In this document: piece by piece, positions 56,566 to 64,000 of the stretch | Position numbering within the stretch: the first letter of the stretch is position 1 | How the letters are laid out: each line of letters opens with the position of its first letter | Assembly (NCBI GenBank): GCA_036924085.1 | Contig: JAVGWX010000002.1 | Location: forward strand, 90,673,371 to 90,737,370 | Source of the DNA: Ariolimax columbianus | Lineage: Eukaryota > Mollusca > Gastropoda > Stylommatophora > Arionidae | Length of the DNA: 64,000 nt | Direction: 5' to 3' | Notes under the pieces: generated by a model | Database searches by the model: none | Seen by the model: the letters and a program-made list of their open reading frames with translations, nothing else | Told to the model about the DNA's origin: nothing | Position numbers and translations under genes: made by a program

Positions 56566-56955
56566 GAATTGAGAGACCAGCACAAAAAATACAAGTGCGA
56601 AAATGACAACATCGGCAAGTTTGGTGGAGATGGACAGAAAAAGATCTTCAGACTCGGAGCAGGACATTGTAGACTTAAGGCCCCCCTCTACAAAATGGGT
56701 TTCTGAGACACTGCCACGTGCGATTATGGAGCACCCAAGCAAACAGTAGAACATATCCTGCAGGACTGAACCCCCCCCCCCCCCCGTGCAGACCAAACGG
56801 AGGTAGTCTGGACTGGGGGAGCAACTATCCTCGAAAAACTGTGAGAGACCGGCGAAGACCTGAAACACACAGTCTCCTTCGTGAACCTCAACGGGGTAGA
56901 AGCCTAGCATCAGTTGATCGATGAAGAATAAGAAGAAGAAGAAGAAGAGGAAAAA
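56555..56955 (+). mobile_element. LINE ORF2 C-terminus with (GAA)n tail
   Basis: Plus strand: HCRLKAPLYKMGF, ATCDYGAPKQTVEHILQD (Cys/His knuckle, about 56700-56765), a poly-C expansion (56769-56785), then WTGGATILEKLWETGEDLKH and TVSFVNLNGVEA, stop, and a (GAA)n tail 56925-56950. Confidence 0.88.
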
Positions 56956-56969
56956 GAGCGTGAAGGCTT

Positions 56970-57095
56970 TCAAATGACCTGCCTATGATCCGTCAAAAGG
57001 TGATTAGTTTAAGACCTCCCACAAGCAGAGGCTGTGTATACAATCTCAGCTTTCCAGATTATGAGGAAGTTCGTTCTATTAATCTATCTTCAGTC
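56970..57095 (+). mobile_element. Dispersed repeat G, copy 3 (partial)
   Basis: GCTTTCAAATGACCTG, GCAGAGGCTGTGTATACAAT and CTTTCCAGATTATGAGGAAG match 6345-6450. Confidence 0.65.
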
Positions 57096-57239
57096 CACTT
57101 GTGTCGTTGGACGTCATAAGGAGGTGTGACCTCCTATGTTTCACATTATTAGGCAGGCGAAAATCTGCTGGTTACTTGCTAGGTCAATCTCAGTGTCTGT
57201 TATCCATGGAATATATCATCGCCTATTTTTGTGACTGGT

Positions 57240-57505
57240 GGTGGGGATTTCGTGGCGAAGTGGTTAAGCCTTCGGCCTCGTGATCAAGTGGTGTGGGTTC
57301 GACTCCGAACTTCACCGTCTTATTCACGGGTGCTTGATGCGGAGTCCCCTGCATCTCGTAGTCGACCCCTAGTCGTCTTGTCCTTGACTTGCCACGAGAG
57401 AGTGAGGATAAAAAATAGCGCAGTTAATCCTTACTAAAAATAGCTCTAAGAAAATTAATTATGCCATCATCGTCTACGATAGACGGCTGCCTTTGCCTTT
57501 GGTGG
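57240..57505 (+). mobile_element. tRNA-derived SINE (SINE-D), copy 2
   Basis: The head has A box GTGGCGAAGTGGTTAAG and B box GGTTCGACTCC (exact consensus). The body GATGCGGAGTCCCCTGCATC to AATTATGCCATCATCGTCTA matches 35155-35450. The promoter elements are the best preserved in the window. Confidence 0.93.
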
Positions 57506-57514
57506 TGGAAGCAT

Positions 57515-57605
57515 AAATTATAGCATGGTAGACCCGCAGCTTGGCAGGCGCCATCTATTCTGCTTCACTAAACACATAACCAAGACCTGCTGTTGCAGCC
57601 ACACA
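57515..57605 (+). mobile_element. SINE-B 3' scrap
   Basis: GACCCGCAGC, GGCGCCATCTATTCTGCT and ACTAAACACATAACCA correspond to 43696-43742. Confidence 0.6.
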
Positions 57606-57609
57606 GTCC

Positions 57610-57880
57610 CTTTTTTGCGACATATTTTCTATCGGGGGAGAATCCCTAGAATAATTTTAGTAGATTTTTAACTTGAATTTTGCCTCAGCAGCGGCCGTTA
57701 AGGAAACTCTTTCCGATTACCAACTGCCAGAGGATTTTTTAGGTTCACGTCACTGGACACGGGTGTCTGATCTCACTACTCAGAGATCAGGAGACATTTT
57801 TACCGGATGATCTACGTGAAAAAAATTCCGGTCTCTACCTTACCTCGAGACCACTGGATCAACAGATAATGCTGGTTAAA
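57610..57880 (-). mobile_element. Possible tRNA-like repeat
   Basis: The minus strand has CCAGTGGTCTCGAGGTAAGG at one end, similar to the SINE-F head, but no convincing B box follows. Confidence 0.35.
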
Positions 57881-58185
57881 ATAGGATAAATGGAAGTCAA
57901 CGCGTACAGCGGTCATGCTCAGTTGAAGAAAAGCGTTTCTAAACAGACTCAAATAGTGTTTATCAAGTACTGACCGCCACACAGTCCCCAGAGTTGAGAA
58001 TTCCTAGAAATGATGCTGCATCTCCTCCACACAGTCCCAGGTTATGCACCATAACATCAGCTGACGGAATTAGGACATTTTTGACATCGGTGAATTCATG
58101 TGGTATGTGTGTGATGGTGCCTCTTTGGTATAGGGAGCTGAATATTAGAATAACATGGACAGAATTACATACATTATCACTTCAA
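57881..58185. other. No feature recognised
   Basis: A pair of CCACACAGTCCC motifs (57971, 58029) is the only internal repetition. I looked here for the missing exon and found none. Confidence 0.4.
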
Positions 58186-58187
58186 TA

Positions 58188-58704
58188 ATGAATCACACAA
58201 TTAAATATATGATCACATCAAGACAGAATCACACAATTAATGATAAAATCACATAAAAACAGAATCACACAATTAATGATAAAATCACATAAAAACAGAA
58301 TCACACAATTAATGATAAAATCACATAAAAACATAATCACACAATTAATGATAAAATCACATAAAAACAGAATCACACAATTAATGATAAAATCACATTA
58401 AGACAGAATCCCACAAATAATGATAAAATCACATGAAGATATAATGACACAATTAATGATATAATCACATCAATACATAATCACACAATTAATGATAAAA
58501 TCACATAAGAACAGAATCACACAATCAATGATAAAATCACATTAAGACAGAATCCCACAAATAATGATAAAATCACATCAAGACATAATCATACAATTAA
58601 TGATACAATCACATCAAGACATAATCACACAATTAATGATACAATCACATCAAGACATAATCACACAATTAATGACACAATCACATTAAGACAAAATCAC
58701 ACAA
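58188..58704. repeat. 36-bp AT-rich minisatellite, about 14 copies (left part)
   Basis: The unit is AATTAATGATAAAATCACAT plus AAAAACAGAATCACAC, with CAAGAC/TAAGAC/AAAAAC and GATAAA/GATACA variants. It continues at 59476-59565 on the far side of a LINE insertion. Confidence 0.95.
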
Positions 58705-59475
58705 TCACAAAACTATGCAGTAGTGTATCGTGTAAAGCAGAAGTGGATATATTGAGGTAGGATTAAGATACAATTCGAGAATGGTCTGTGAGCAGGTAAA
58801 TGGATTGTAATGTAGATAAATGTACAGTCATCCAGATGCTTAGATCCAACATGGAACATAATTACAGAATGGGAGAGAACAATATTAGAAAGATAGAAAA
58901 GGAAAAGGACCTAGGGGTTCAAATGCATCATACAGGTTAAGTGAGTGAGCAAGTCCAGGTAGCCAGGGAACAGGCAAATGCAATGTAAGGTATGATAAAA
59001 ATTAAAATTAAACATAAGAGCAAGGAAGTGATTGTCAGATTGTATAAAGCATTAGATAGACCTAGTTTGAAGTACTGTGTACAGTTGTGGAGTCCTTATC
59101 ATAGAGGAGATATAAACATGCTGGAAAGGATACAAAGAAGAGCGACAAAACTGATAGTGGGATTCCAGAATTACAGTAACGAAGAAATACTCAGAAAAAC
59201 CGGTCTACAGTGTCTAGAAAAGAAGTGTCTGGATTCAATGTAACTTAATACAATAAATATATAATCAAAGAAAAGGATACATCAGCAAATATTTTTCTAG
59301 TCAGAGAGCGGTGAATGCTTGCAATGCATTGCCACCGGAAGTAGTAGAGGCAAGGACAATTACTGCTTTTAAGAATAGAGTGCATGCGCTTAGCTTTTAG
59401 AGCAAAGAAATGTAAATGAAACTGGTTGTATACAGACTCTGCAGTCTTCTAAACCAGTTTAAAGATACGTTTAAG
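58705..59475 (+). mobile_element. CR1-like LINE 3' part inserted in the 36-bp array
   Basis: Plus strand: CNVDKCTVIQM, MEHNYRMGENNIRK, EKDLGVQMHHTG, then VIVRLYKALDRPSLKYCVQL, WSPYHRGDINMLERIQRRAT and KLIVGFQNYSNEEILRKTGL. FSSQSGECLQCI-type text read one base off covers the VNAWNALP motif. It ends in the 3' UTR stem AGACTCTGCAGTCTTCTAAA. Stops and frameshifts are present. Confidence 0.92.
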
Positions 59476-59565
59476 TACACAAAGATATAATCACACAATA
59501 AAACATTTAATCACATCAATACAGAATCACACAATTAATCACACAATGACATCCAGAAAATTCAA
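59476..59565. repeat. 36-bp AT-rich minisatellite (right part)
   Basis: ACACAAAGATATAATCACAC, AATCACATCAATACAGAATC and ACACAATTAATCACACAATG continue the 58188-58704 array after the LINE. Confidence 0.88.
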
Positions 59566-59598
59566 CATAAATTTATAGAACGAAGTGCAACAACTCAC

Positions 59599-59739
59599 CA
59601 TTTTTGTTTCTCGATATGCAATGACTTATTTCCCAAAGTAACGGCAATTTCTCTTTGGCAACATTCACCCAGGTCTAGAGTTTTATGGAATTTTCTGTTA
59701 TATTCGAAGGCTGTGATCTCCATCGTCGCAAGGGTCGGG
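59599..59739 (-). CDS. Unknown-function gene, probable first coding exon
   Basis: Acceptor TTCTTGTTTTCTGCCTATTGTAG (quoted tail CTGCCTATTGTAG), then 16 bases, then ATG at 59723-59721 in good Kozak context (A at -3, G at +4). The donor is AAAATG|GTGAGTTG, phase 2 out. Encodes MEITAFEYNRKFHKTLDLGE, CCQREIAVTLGNKSLHIEKQ and K. A 5' UTR intron upstream is implied if the ATG is the start. It cannot join exon 54222-54352 directly (phase 2 against 0), so at least one exon is missing between them, or it belongs to a different gene. Confidence 0.7.
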
Positions 59740-59975
59740 CTACAATAGGCAGAAAACAAGAAACATTAGTATACAGTAAACTATATGCTGCAATAGTAAT
59801 AAATTATACGCTACTACCATCATGTATTATGCTACGGGAGCCGGCGCTCTATTCTTTCCTGTCATGATGATGAATATGACCCATCTTTTCCCTCCAAGTG
59901 AAGCATAGGACCATCACTAGAGTTAACCTTAGAAGCATGATGTACCTGGCGATACGCAGTGGTAGTTTCATATAC

Positions 59976-60663
59976 GAGGGTCGTTGAAGTCAGACCGGGA
60001 CCTTTTTTTTTTTTTTCTTTGTGAGGAACAAAAATGTGTTTTTTCAGGTAGTCAAAATGCCATCTAAATGTCTATATAACCTCCTTCGACGTTTATGCAC
60101 TTATCCCAGCATGTAAGTAATGTTTGAAAACTTCAGTATAGACAGATTTGTCAGTATGTCTAAACCAATCCAGGACAGCTGACATCCCGGGAATTCTATT
60201 AGGGGTCCAAACACCTTCGAGCGAGGTCTAGTCTGTAGCGTGGATGTAACAATACCTCCCAGCCGAGTTGCTGCAGATGGCATATAGTGCGGTGATCCGT
60301 ATGGGATCGAGCGTTATCTAGCAGGATCAGGACACCCTCTGTAATCAAATAGGCCGTTTTTTTCGCAGACGATTGTGCATATAACTCAAAATGCATATGT
60401 ACTGTTCACTGTTTATGGTGGCACCATCGGGCAGAAAATGTTCGCAGGTTTCACGCCTTTTTCCACAAGAAACTTTATCACAACACGACGTTCCATGCAA
60501 GCACTAACAGTGTTGTCTGCCAGTTTTACTTATCGGTCACGTGACTGTCCCCTGGCAAGTGGGCGTATTAACAGTAATAAAACATCAGTGCCCTCTAGTC
60601 GTTCCAGCACTTGAGGACCTGTTCAGGTAGAACTAGAAGTACCGTTTTGATGTGAATGTCCTT
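59976..60663 (-). mobile_element. mariner-like element, internally deleted, copy 2
   Basis: Ends: GAGGGTCGTTGAAGTC at 59976 and, inverted, GACATTCACATCAAAAC at about 60660; both match the ends of 35956-36809. The minus strand encodes CMERRVVIKFLVEKG (N-terminus), then GVLILLDNARSHT (catalytic DN block, about 60305-60345) and HLQQLGWEVLLHPRYRLDLA. It lacks the middle of the transposase. Confidence 0.9.
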
Positions 60664-60812
60664 TGTATTATTTGTTTTTCATGGTGCCGTGTGAAAGCGA
60701 ACTTGGCGAAGAGAAACTAAAAAGTAAAACTGTTCAGGAGTCTGATGCTGTCATATTTACCGATGGATCTGTGCAGGGCTGTAGGAAAGACTGTTAGGGG
60801 CTTCTCTAATAG

Positions 60813-61075
60813 GATCGTTGTGGTCGAGAGGTAAGGCACTCGCCTCTCAAAGCAATGAATGGAAACGTCGTAGGTTTGAGCTGCGCAGTATTCAAACGAC
60901 CCCTAGTTTCAAAGGACCAGAGTGCCTGCATCCTGAATTACCTCCAGTCGTCTTGACTTATGACTTTCCACTGGTCCAATGTAGCTCGGGACCAGGGAGT
61001 GAGGTTGCTGACCAGCGCAGCCTCTTTTTCCCTGTAATACATGTACAGCGCAAGTTACATCATCAAGACAAATGA
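60813..61075 (+). mobile_element. tRNA-derived SINE (SINE-F)
   Basis: The head has A-box-like TGTGGTCGAGAGGTAAGGC and a decayed B box GTAGGTTTGAGCTG. The body has AGAGTGCCTGCATCCTGAAT, CACTGGTCCAATGTAGCTCG and GGACCAGGGAGTGAGGTTGC. It shares the body with 6945-7135. Confidence 0.82.
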
Positions 61076-61214
61076 CAATAATGTGGCCAGCATCTCTTGC
61101 CATGGGCAACTAAGTAGAGAGAGAACAGATGGAAATTTGCTGAAAGAAAATTAGGGTATTTGACAACAACTTCCAGTATTAGAATGAAGATCAACAATAA
61201 AAAAAAGCAGAAAG

Positions 61215-61275
61215 TGAAGACAAAGAAGAAGAAGAAGAAGAAGAAATGGAGGAGGAAGAAGAAAAAAGATTGTGA
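61215..61275. repeat. Short (GAA)n tract
   Basis: About 20 purine triplets, partly GGAGGA. Confidence 0.85.
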
Positions 61276-61374
61276 TAATAACGATTTTTATGATGAATAG
61301 AAAGAAAAGGAAGAACATAATTAAATAGATGAAGAAAAGAAGTTGGAAGACAGTTCTGTTCTAACTGTCTAACC

Positions 61375-61580
61375 ACCAACGAGAACAAGAGGGCACAGAT
61401 ACAAATTATCTAACGACAGGTCCAGATTGGACATTAGGAAATATTTATTGAGTCAGAGAGTGATGAATGCTTGGAATGCATTACCACAGGAGATGGTGGA
61501 GTCAAAGTCAGTTAATGCATTTAAGAATAGATTGGATTGTAAATAGCTTTTAATGCAGGGTAATGCAAAAGTTAAGTTAA
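61375..61580 (+). mobile_element. CR1-like LINE C-terminus
   Basis: The clean plus frame PTRTRGHRYKLSNDRSRLDI then RKYLLSQRVMNAWNALPQEM and VESKSVNAFKNRLDCK, stop at about 61550. This is the least damaged copy of the element's last 55 residues and helps to recognise the others. Confidence 0.92.
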
Positions 61581-61704
61581 GACAAAGATAAAAATGGACA
61601 AGAATGGGACATGAAGGAAAAAGTGAAAATTAAGATTTACAATGAAGAGAATGGAAAGATGGCATAGACAAATACAATAATGGTACGATGAAAAGGAAGA
61701 ATGG

Positions 61705-61872
61705 TCTGTCGAGTGGTTTGTCGAGTGGTCTGTCGAGTGGTCTGTCGAGTGGTCTGTCGAGTGGTCTGTCGAGTGGTCTGTCCAGTGGTCTGTCGATTGG
61801 TCTGTCGAGTGGTCTGTCGAGTGGTCTGTCCAGTGGTCTGTCGAGTGGTCTGTCCAGTGGTCTGTTGAGTCG
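61705..61872. repeat. 12-bp minisatellite, about 14 copies
   Basis: The unit is GGTCTGTCGAGT, with GTCCAGT and GTCGATT variants. It reads GLSS on plus and RPLD/STDH on minus; not a gene. Confidence 0.96.
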
Positions 61873-61889
61873 TCTGCTAGGGTCTCCAT

Positions 61890-62082
61890 GTATGACAAAA
61901 TAGGAATAGCACCACTTCCTAACAGACAGCATGTCGTAAGAGGCGACTATGTGCATAACACTGGCCATGGTTTGGCGGTCTCATAAGAGCAGCATGTATG
62001 GCGCCCAACATGTTGCGGGTCTAGCTTACTCTAGTGTTTGAGTCTATTAAGATTGACTCGCACATCGGTTAACAACCCAACA
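61890..62082 (-). mobile_element. SINE-B copy
   Basis: The reverse complement shows GGTTGTTAACCGATGTGCGA, AATAGACTCAAACACTAGAG, CATACATGCTGCTCTTATGA and GACATGCTGTCTGTTAGGAA, as in 43620-43820. Confidence 0.88.
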
Positions 62083-62087
62083 AGAAA

Positions 62088-62155
62088 CTGGTTGTATACA
62101 GACTCTGCAGAAACTTCTAAGCCAGTATAAAGACGTTTAGTTATATTAGGATAAA
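62088..62155 (+). mobile_element. CR1 3' UTR end
   Basis: GAAACTGGTTGTATACAGAC, TCTGCAGAAACTTCTAAGCC and AGTATAAAGACGTTTAG. Only the last 65 bases of the element, next to SINE-B. Confidence 0.85.
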
Positions 62156-62306
62156 GAAGAAGATAGTTAGATATTGTCTTCTGTCCCCGATGAAGATCTT
62201 CTAGCGGTTATGTAGTATGTGTTTATTATATGTAGCCTTGCACACGCCGTCACATTTCTTAATGACATTAACGGCACTTCCGCTTCAGTTTTACTTCCGC
62301 CTAACG
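62152..62306 (+). repeat. Direct-repeat segment J, copy 1
   Basis: TTAGATATTGTCTTCTGTCC, CCGATGAAGATCTTCTAGC, ATGTGTTTATTATATG, CGTCA-A-TT and CTTCCGCTTCA line up with 63850-64000. Function unknown. Confidence 0.75.
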
Positions 62307-62628
62307 TCTGCAAGTTAATTTTACGTCATGCCGTTAACAGGTGCCTCTCAGGTAGACGCAAGAATTTCTGTAAGGCCCTGACAAGGATAAATATGAGGTG
62401 CGGAAGAACTAATTACCTGGTGTGGCAGTGTTTTCCCAAGAGTTATTTACGCAAGGTTACACTGGAAGTACAGGTGAACGCCATCTTGAAATTCAGCAGG
62501 GCTGAATGGTTTCACAATTGGATAAGAAGAGGTGGAGGGAACGCTCTGTTCCAACGGTAGAAGTGAGGATCGGAGGTCAAAGATTAAAACATCAATACAT
62601 TCTTTTCTTCATCCATTGATTCAAGCAT
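62307..62628. other. Unassigned sequence with a plus frame
   Basis: The 113-codon frame 62219-62560 (MRCGRTNYLVWQCFPKSYLR and VQVNAILKFSRAEWFHNWIR) starts inside repeat J. There are no splice or family hints, so not called. Confidence 0.35.
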
Positions 62629-62629
62629 C

Positions 62630-62633
62630 TATA

Positions 62634-62700
<67 letters not shown>

Positions 62701-62702
62701 TT
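62630..62702. repeat. (TATC)n tetranucleotide repeat
   Basis: About 18 TATC units. Confidence 0.97.
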
Positions 62703-62747
62703 ATATGTATATGTGTGTGTAAGTTTTTGTCTGTCAATTTAAATATG

Positions 62748-62756
<9 letters not shown>

Positions 62757-62810
<54 letters not shown>
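62757..62810. repeat. (TA)n microsatellite
   Basis: About 27 TA units. Confidence 0.97.
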
Positions 62811-62811
<1 letters not shown>

Positions 62812-63590
62812 AGTATATCTACATCATTGCTTGCCTTTGTCGCGTTTAACACATCGTTCACATTATCTTAACTTATTCCTATCGTAAGTTGGCGTTTAAT
62901 TCAGAAGTTCCGTGTGCTCACTGTAAAAGAGTCATTAAAAGTTGAAAAACGAACAGAGCGGAATGCTAACTTCTGTCTGGGCAAAATTTGCGACGAAATT
63001 ACTGAATTCCTACCCAAACCAGAGCCTACCTTCCCGGATGACTTGTGATGCGGGAGGATATAAAATCGCGAACAAGAGAAACTACTACCTGCAGATTCGG
63101 CTATTTGAAACAGGTATTTATTCACCTGCCTGTTTGAATTCCAAATACTCAATTCATATTTCCAGTATCTTTTCTTTACTTTACAGTACAATCTCATTAG
63201 GACAATTATTATTCCTCTGACATTGCATAAATTGTACAGTTTGTATGGACCTTAACAACTAAATAACACAGGGAGATACCGTTATGTATGACAATGGGAC
63301 TAAGGGCAAGAGCCTGCTTGTTACTGTAATCATAATAATAATTCTAAAGAACATAAATTGATATGTTAATTTAGTTAGATGTACTATTATTTGGTAGAAT
63401 AGTCTCCAACTAAGACGAATCCTTGCCCAGTCGTTCATATAAACCAACATTCATTCAATGTAGAAAATCTTACTGGATTTCAAGATACTTTAGATAAACA
63501 TTTACACGATGAATACAGAAATACAATCGTAAACAGCTACTTCTCTTAAGCTGTGGACACATCAGACGAAAAAATAGAACAAGGAGACGA
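62811..63590. other. No feature recognised
   Basis: Two antiparallel frames near 62900-63220 have no recognisable motif. No exon with a convincing splice pair was found. Confidence 0.4.
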
Positions 63591-63594
63591 AGAT

Positions 63595-63850
63595 AAATAA
63601 AGGAGTGAAGATAATTTCTTTTTGAAAGGAGAAGTAAATGAAGAATAAGACGAAGAAGTAGAAGAAAAAGAAAAAGACAAAAATTATGATAATGGTGAGG
63701 ACGTTAATTATGAACCGGATTAAAGGTTGAAAAGAATGAAGCAGACAAAAAATAAGATTCTATGGAGGAAAATAAATAAAAAGAAAGATTAGGAAGAAGA
63801 GAATGAAAAGAAAACAAGGATAATAGAAATTATAGTGGTGACGACATACA
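63595..63850. repeat. Purine-rich low-complexity sequence
   Basis: AG-rich, GAAGAA and AAAGAAAAAG mixed, with T interruptions. Probably a decayed (GAA)n tract. Confidence 0.75.
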
Positions 63851-64000
63851 TGAAGAAGTTAGATATATCTTCTGTCCCCGATTAAGATGTTCTAGCAGTA
63901 ACGTAAGGTATGCTTATTATTTGTTCTCTTACAAAAATCGTCATAATTCATTTTTTCAAATTGTAGTCACTCCCGCTTCATTGTAACATACACCTAGCGT
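63850..64000 (+). repeat. Direct-repeat segment J, copy 2 (cut by window end)
   Basis: Matches 62152-62306 in the same orientation (TTAGATATATCTTCTGTCCC, GATTAAGATGTTCTAGCAG, TATGCTTATTATTTG, CACTCCCGCTTCA). It probably extends beyond the window. Confidence 0.75.

Larger units (their letters stand above)
35700..59739 (-). other. Multi-exon gene of unknown function (at least six, probably seven exons)
   Basis: Gene model inferred from splice sites and phases, not from a long ORF. Exons in transcription order: 59599-59739 (contains ATG; link uncertain), [missing exon or exons], 54222-54352, 51826-52003, 49577-49766, 46817-46914, 42214-42408, 35700-35849 (stop). Each of the last six has AG before and GT after (except the stop). 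The phases are 0/2, 2/0, 0/1, 1/0, 0/0 and 0/stop, so all joins keep frame. The six sum to 942 bases, exactly 313 codons plus stop. Every intron is 2-6.4 kb and mostly repeats. The product is charged, rich in Gln/Glu/Lys/Arg and free of Pro-rich runs, suggesting helices or coiled coil. I recognise no domain. Confidence 0.8.

Noticed and set aside
57243..57312. Stand-alone tRNA gene
   Set aside because: Same reasoning; the matching copy at 35155-35450 shares about 200 bases of non-tRNA body.
62219..62560. 113-codon plus frame as a gene
   Set aside because: Starts in a repeated segment and shows no family motif.

Overview
The window looks like intergenic and intronic DNA from an animal genome. 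One complete receptor gene and at least six (probably seven) exons of a second gene sit in a very dense background of tandem repeats, simple repeats and decayed transposons. Nothing is bacterial: there are no operons, Shine-Dalgarno sites or compact gene runs, but there are GT/AG introns of 2-6 kb, RTE and CR1-like LINEs, tRNA-derived SINEs and mariner elements. The repeat style suggests a mollusc, possibly a heterobranch gastropod such as a sacoglossan sea slug. That taxon guess is inference.

Host genes. (1) Plus strand, 9609-16767: a two-exon class C GPCR of the metabotropic glutamate receptor family, predicted at 917 aa. It has a signal peptide, Venus-flytrap ligand domain, nine-cysteine linker and seven-TM domain. 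The residues that hold the alpha-amino/alpha-carboxyl part of an amino acid are kept. The two that hold the glutamate side-chain carboxylate (R78 and K409 in mammalian mGluR1) appear to be Tyr and Ser. This resembles the insect mXR type, so it may not be a glutamate receptor. (2) Minus strand, 59739 down to 35700: a gene too finely split to show in long ORFs. Six consecutive exons (54222-54352, 51826-52003, 49577-49766, 46817-46914, 42214-42408, 35700-35849) join with fully compatible phases into 313 codons plus a stop. An exon with a good start codon lies upstream at 59599-59739, and at least one linking exon was not found. The product is charged and helix-prone, and I do not recognise it.

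Layout. 1-9.6 kb: minisatellites, LINE and SINE scraps. 9.6-16.8 kb: the receptor, with a 4.4-kb intron full of (TTG/TTA)n, minisatellites, a (GAA)n tract and a dispersed repeat. 17-35 kb: SINEs, RTE LINEs, minisatellites and a mariner relic that carries two in-frame minisatellites. 35-60 kb: the second gene, its introns packed with repeats, including a 57-copy 24-bp array, CR1 LINEs and a pair of complementary (GAA)n/(TTC)n tracts. 60-64 kb: mariner, SINE, CR1 and microsatellite debris.

A recurring theme is that several minisatellites can be traced to internal segments of transposable elements: mariner coding sequence (twice), a SINE, and a LINE 3' end. Most of the long ORFs in the window are artefacts of tandem arrays whose period is a multiple of three.
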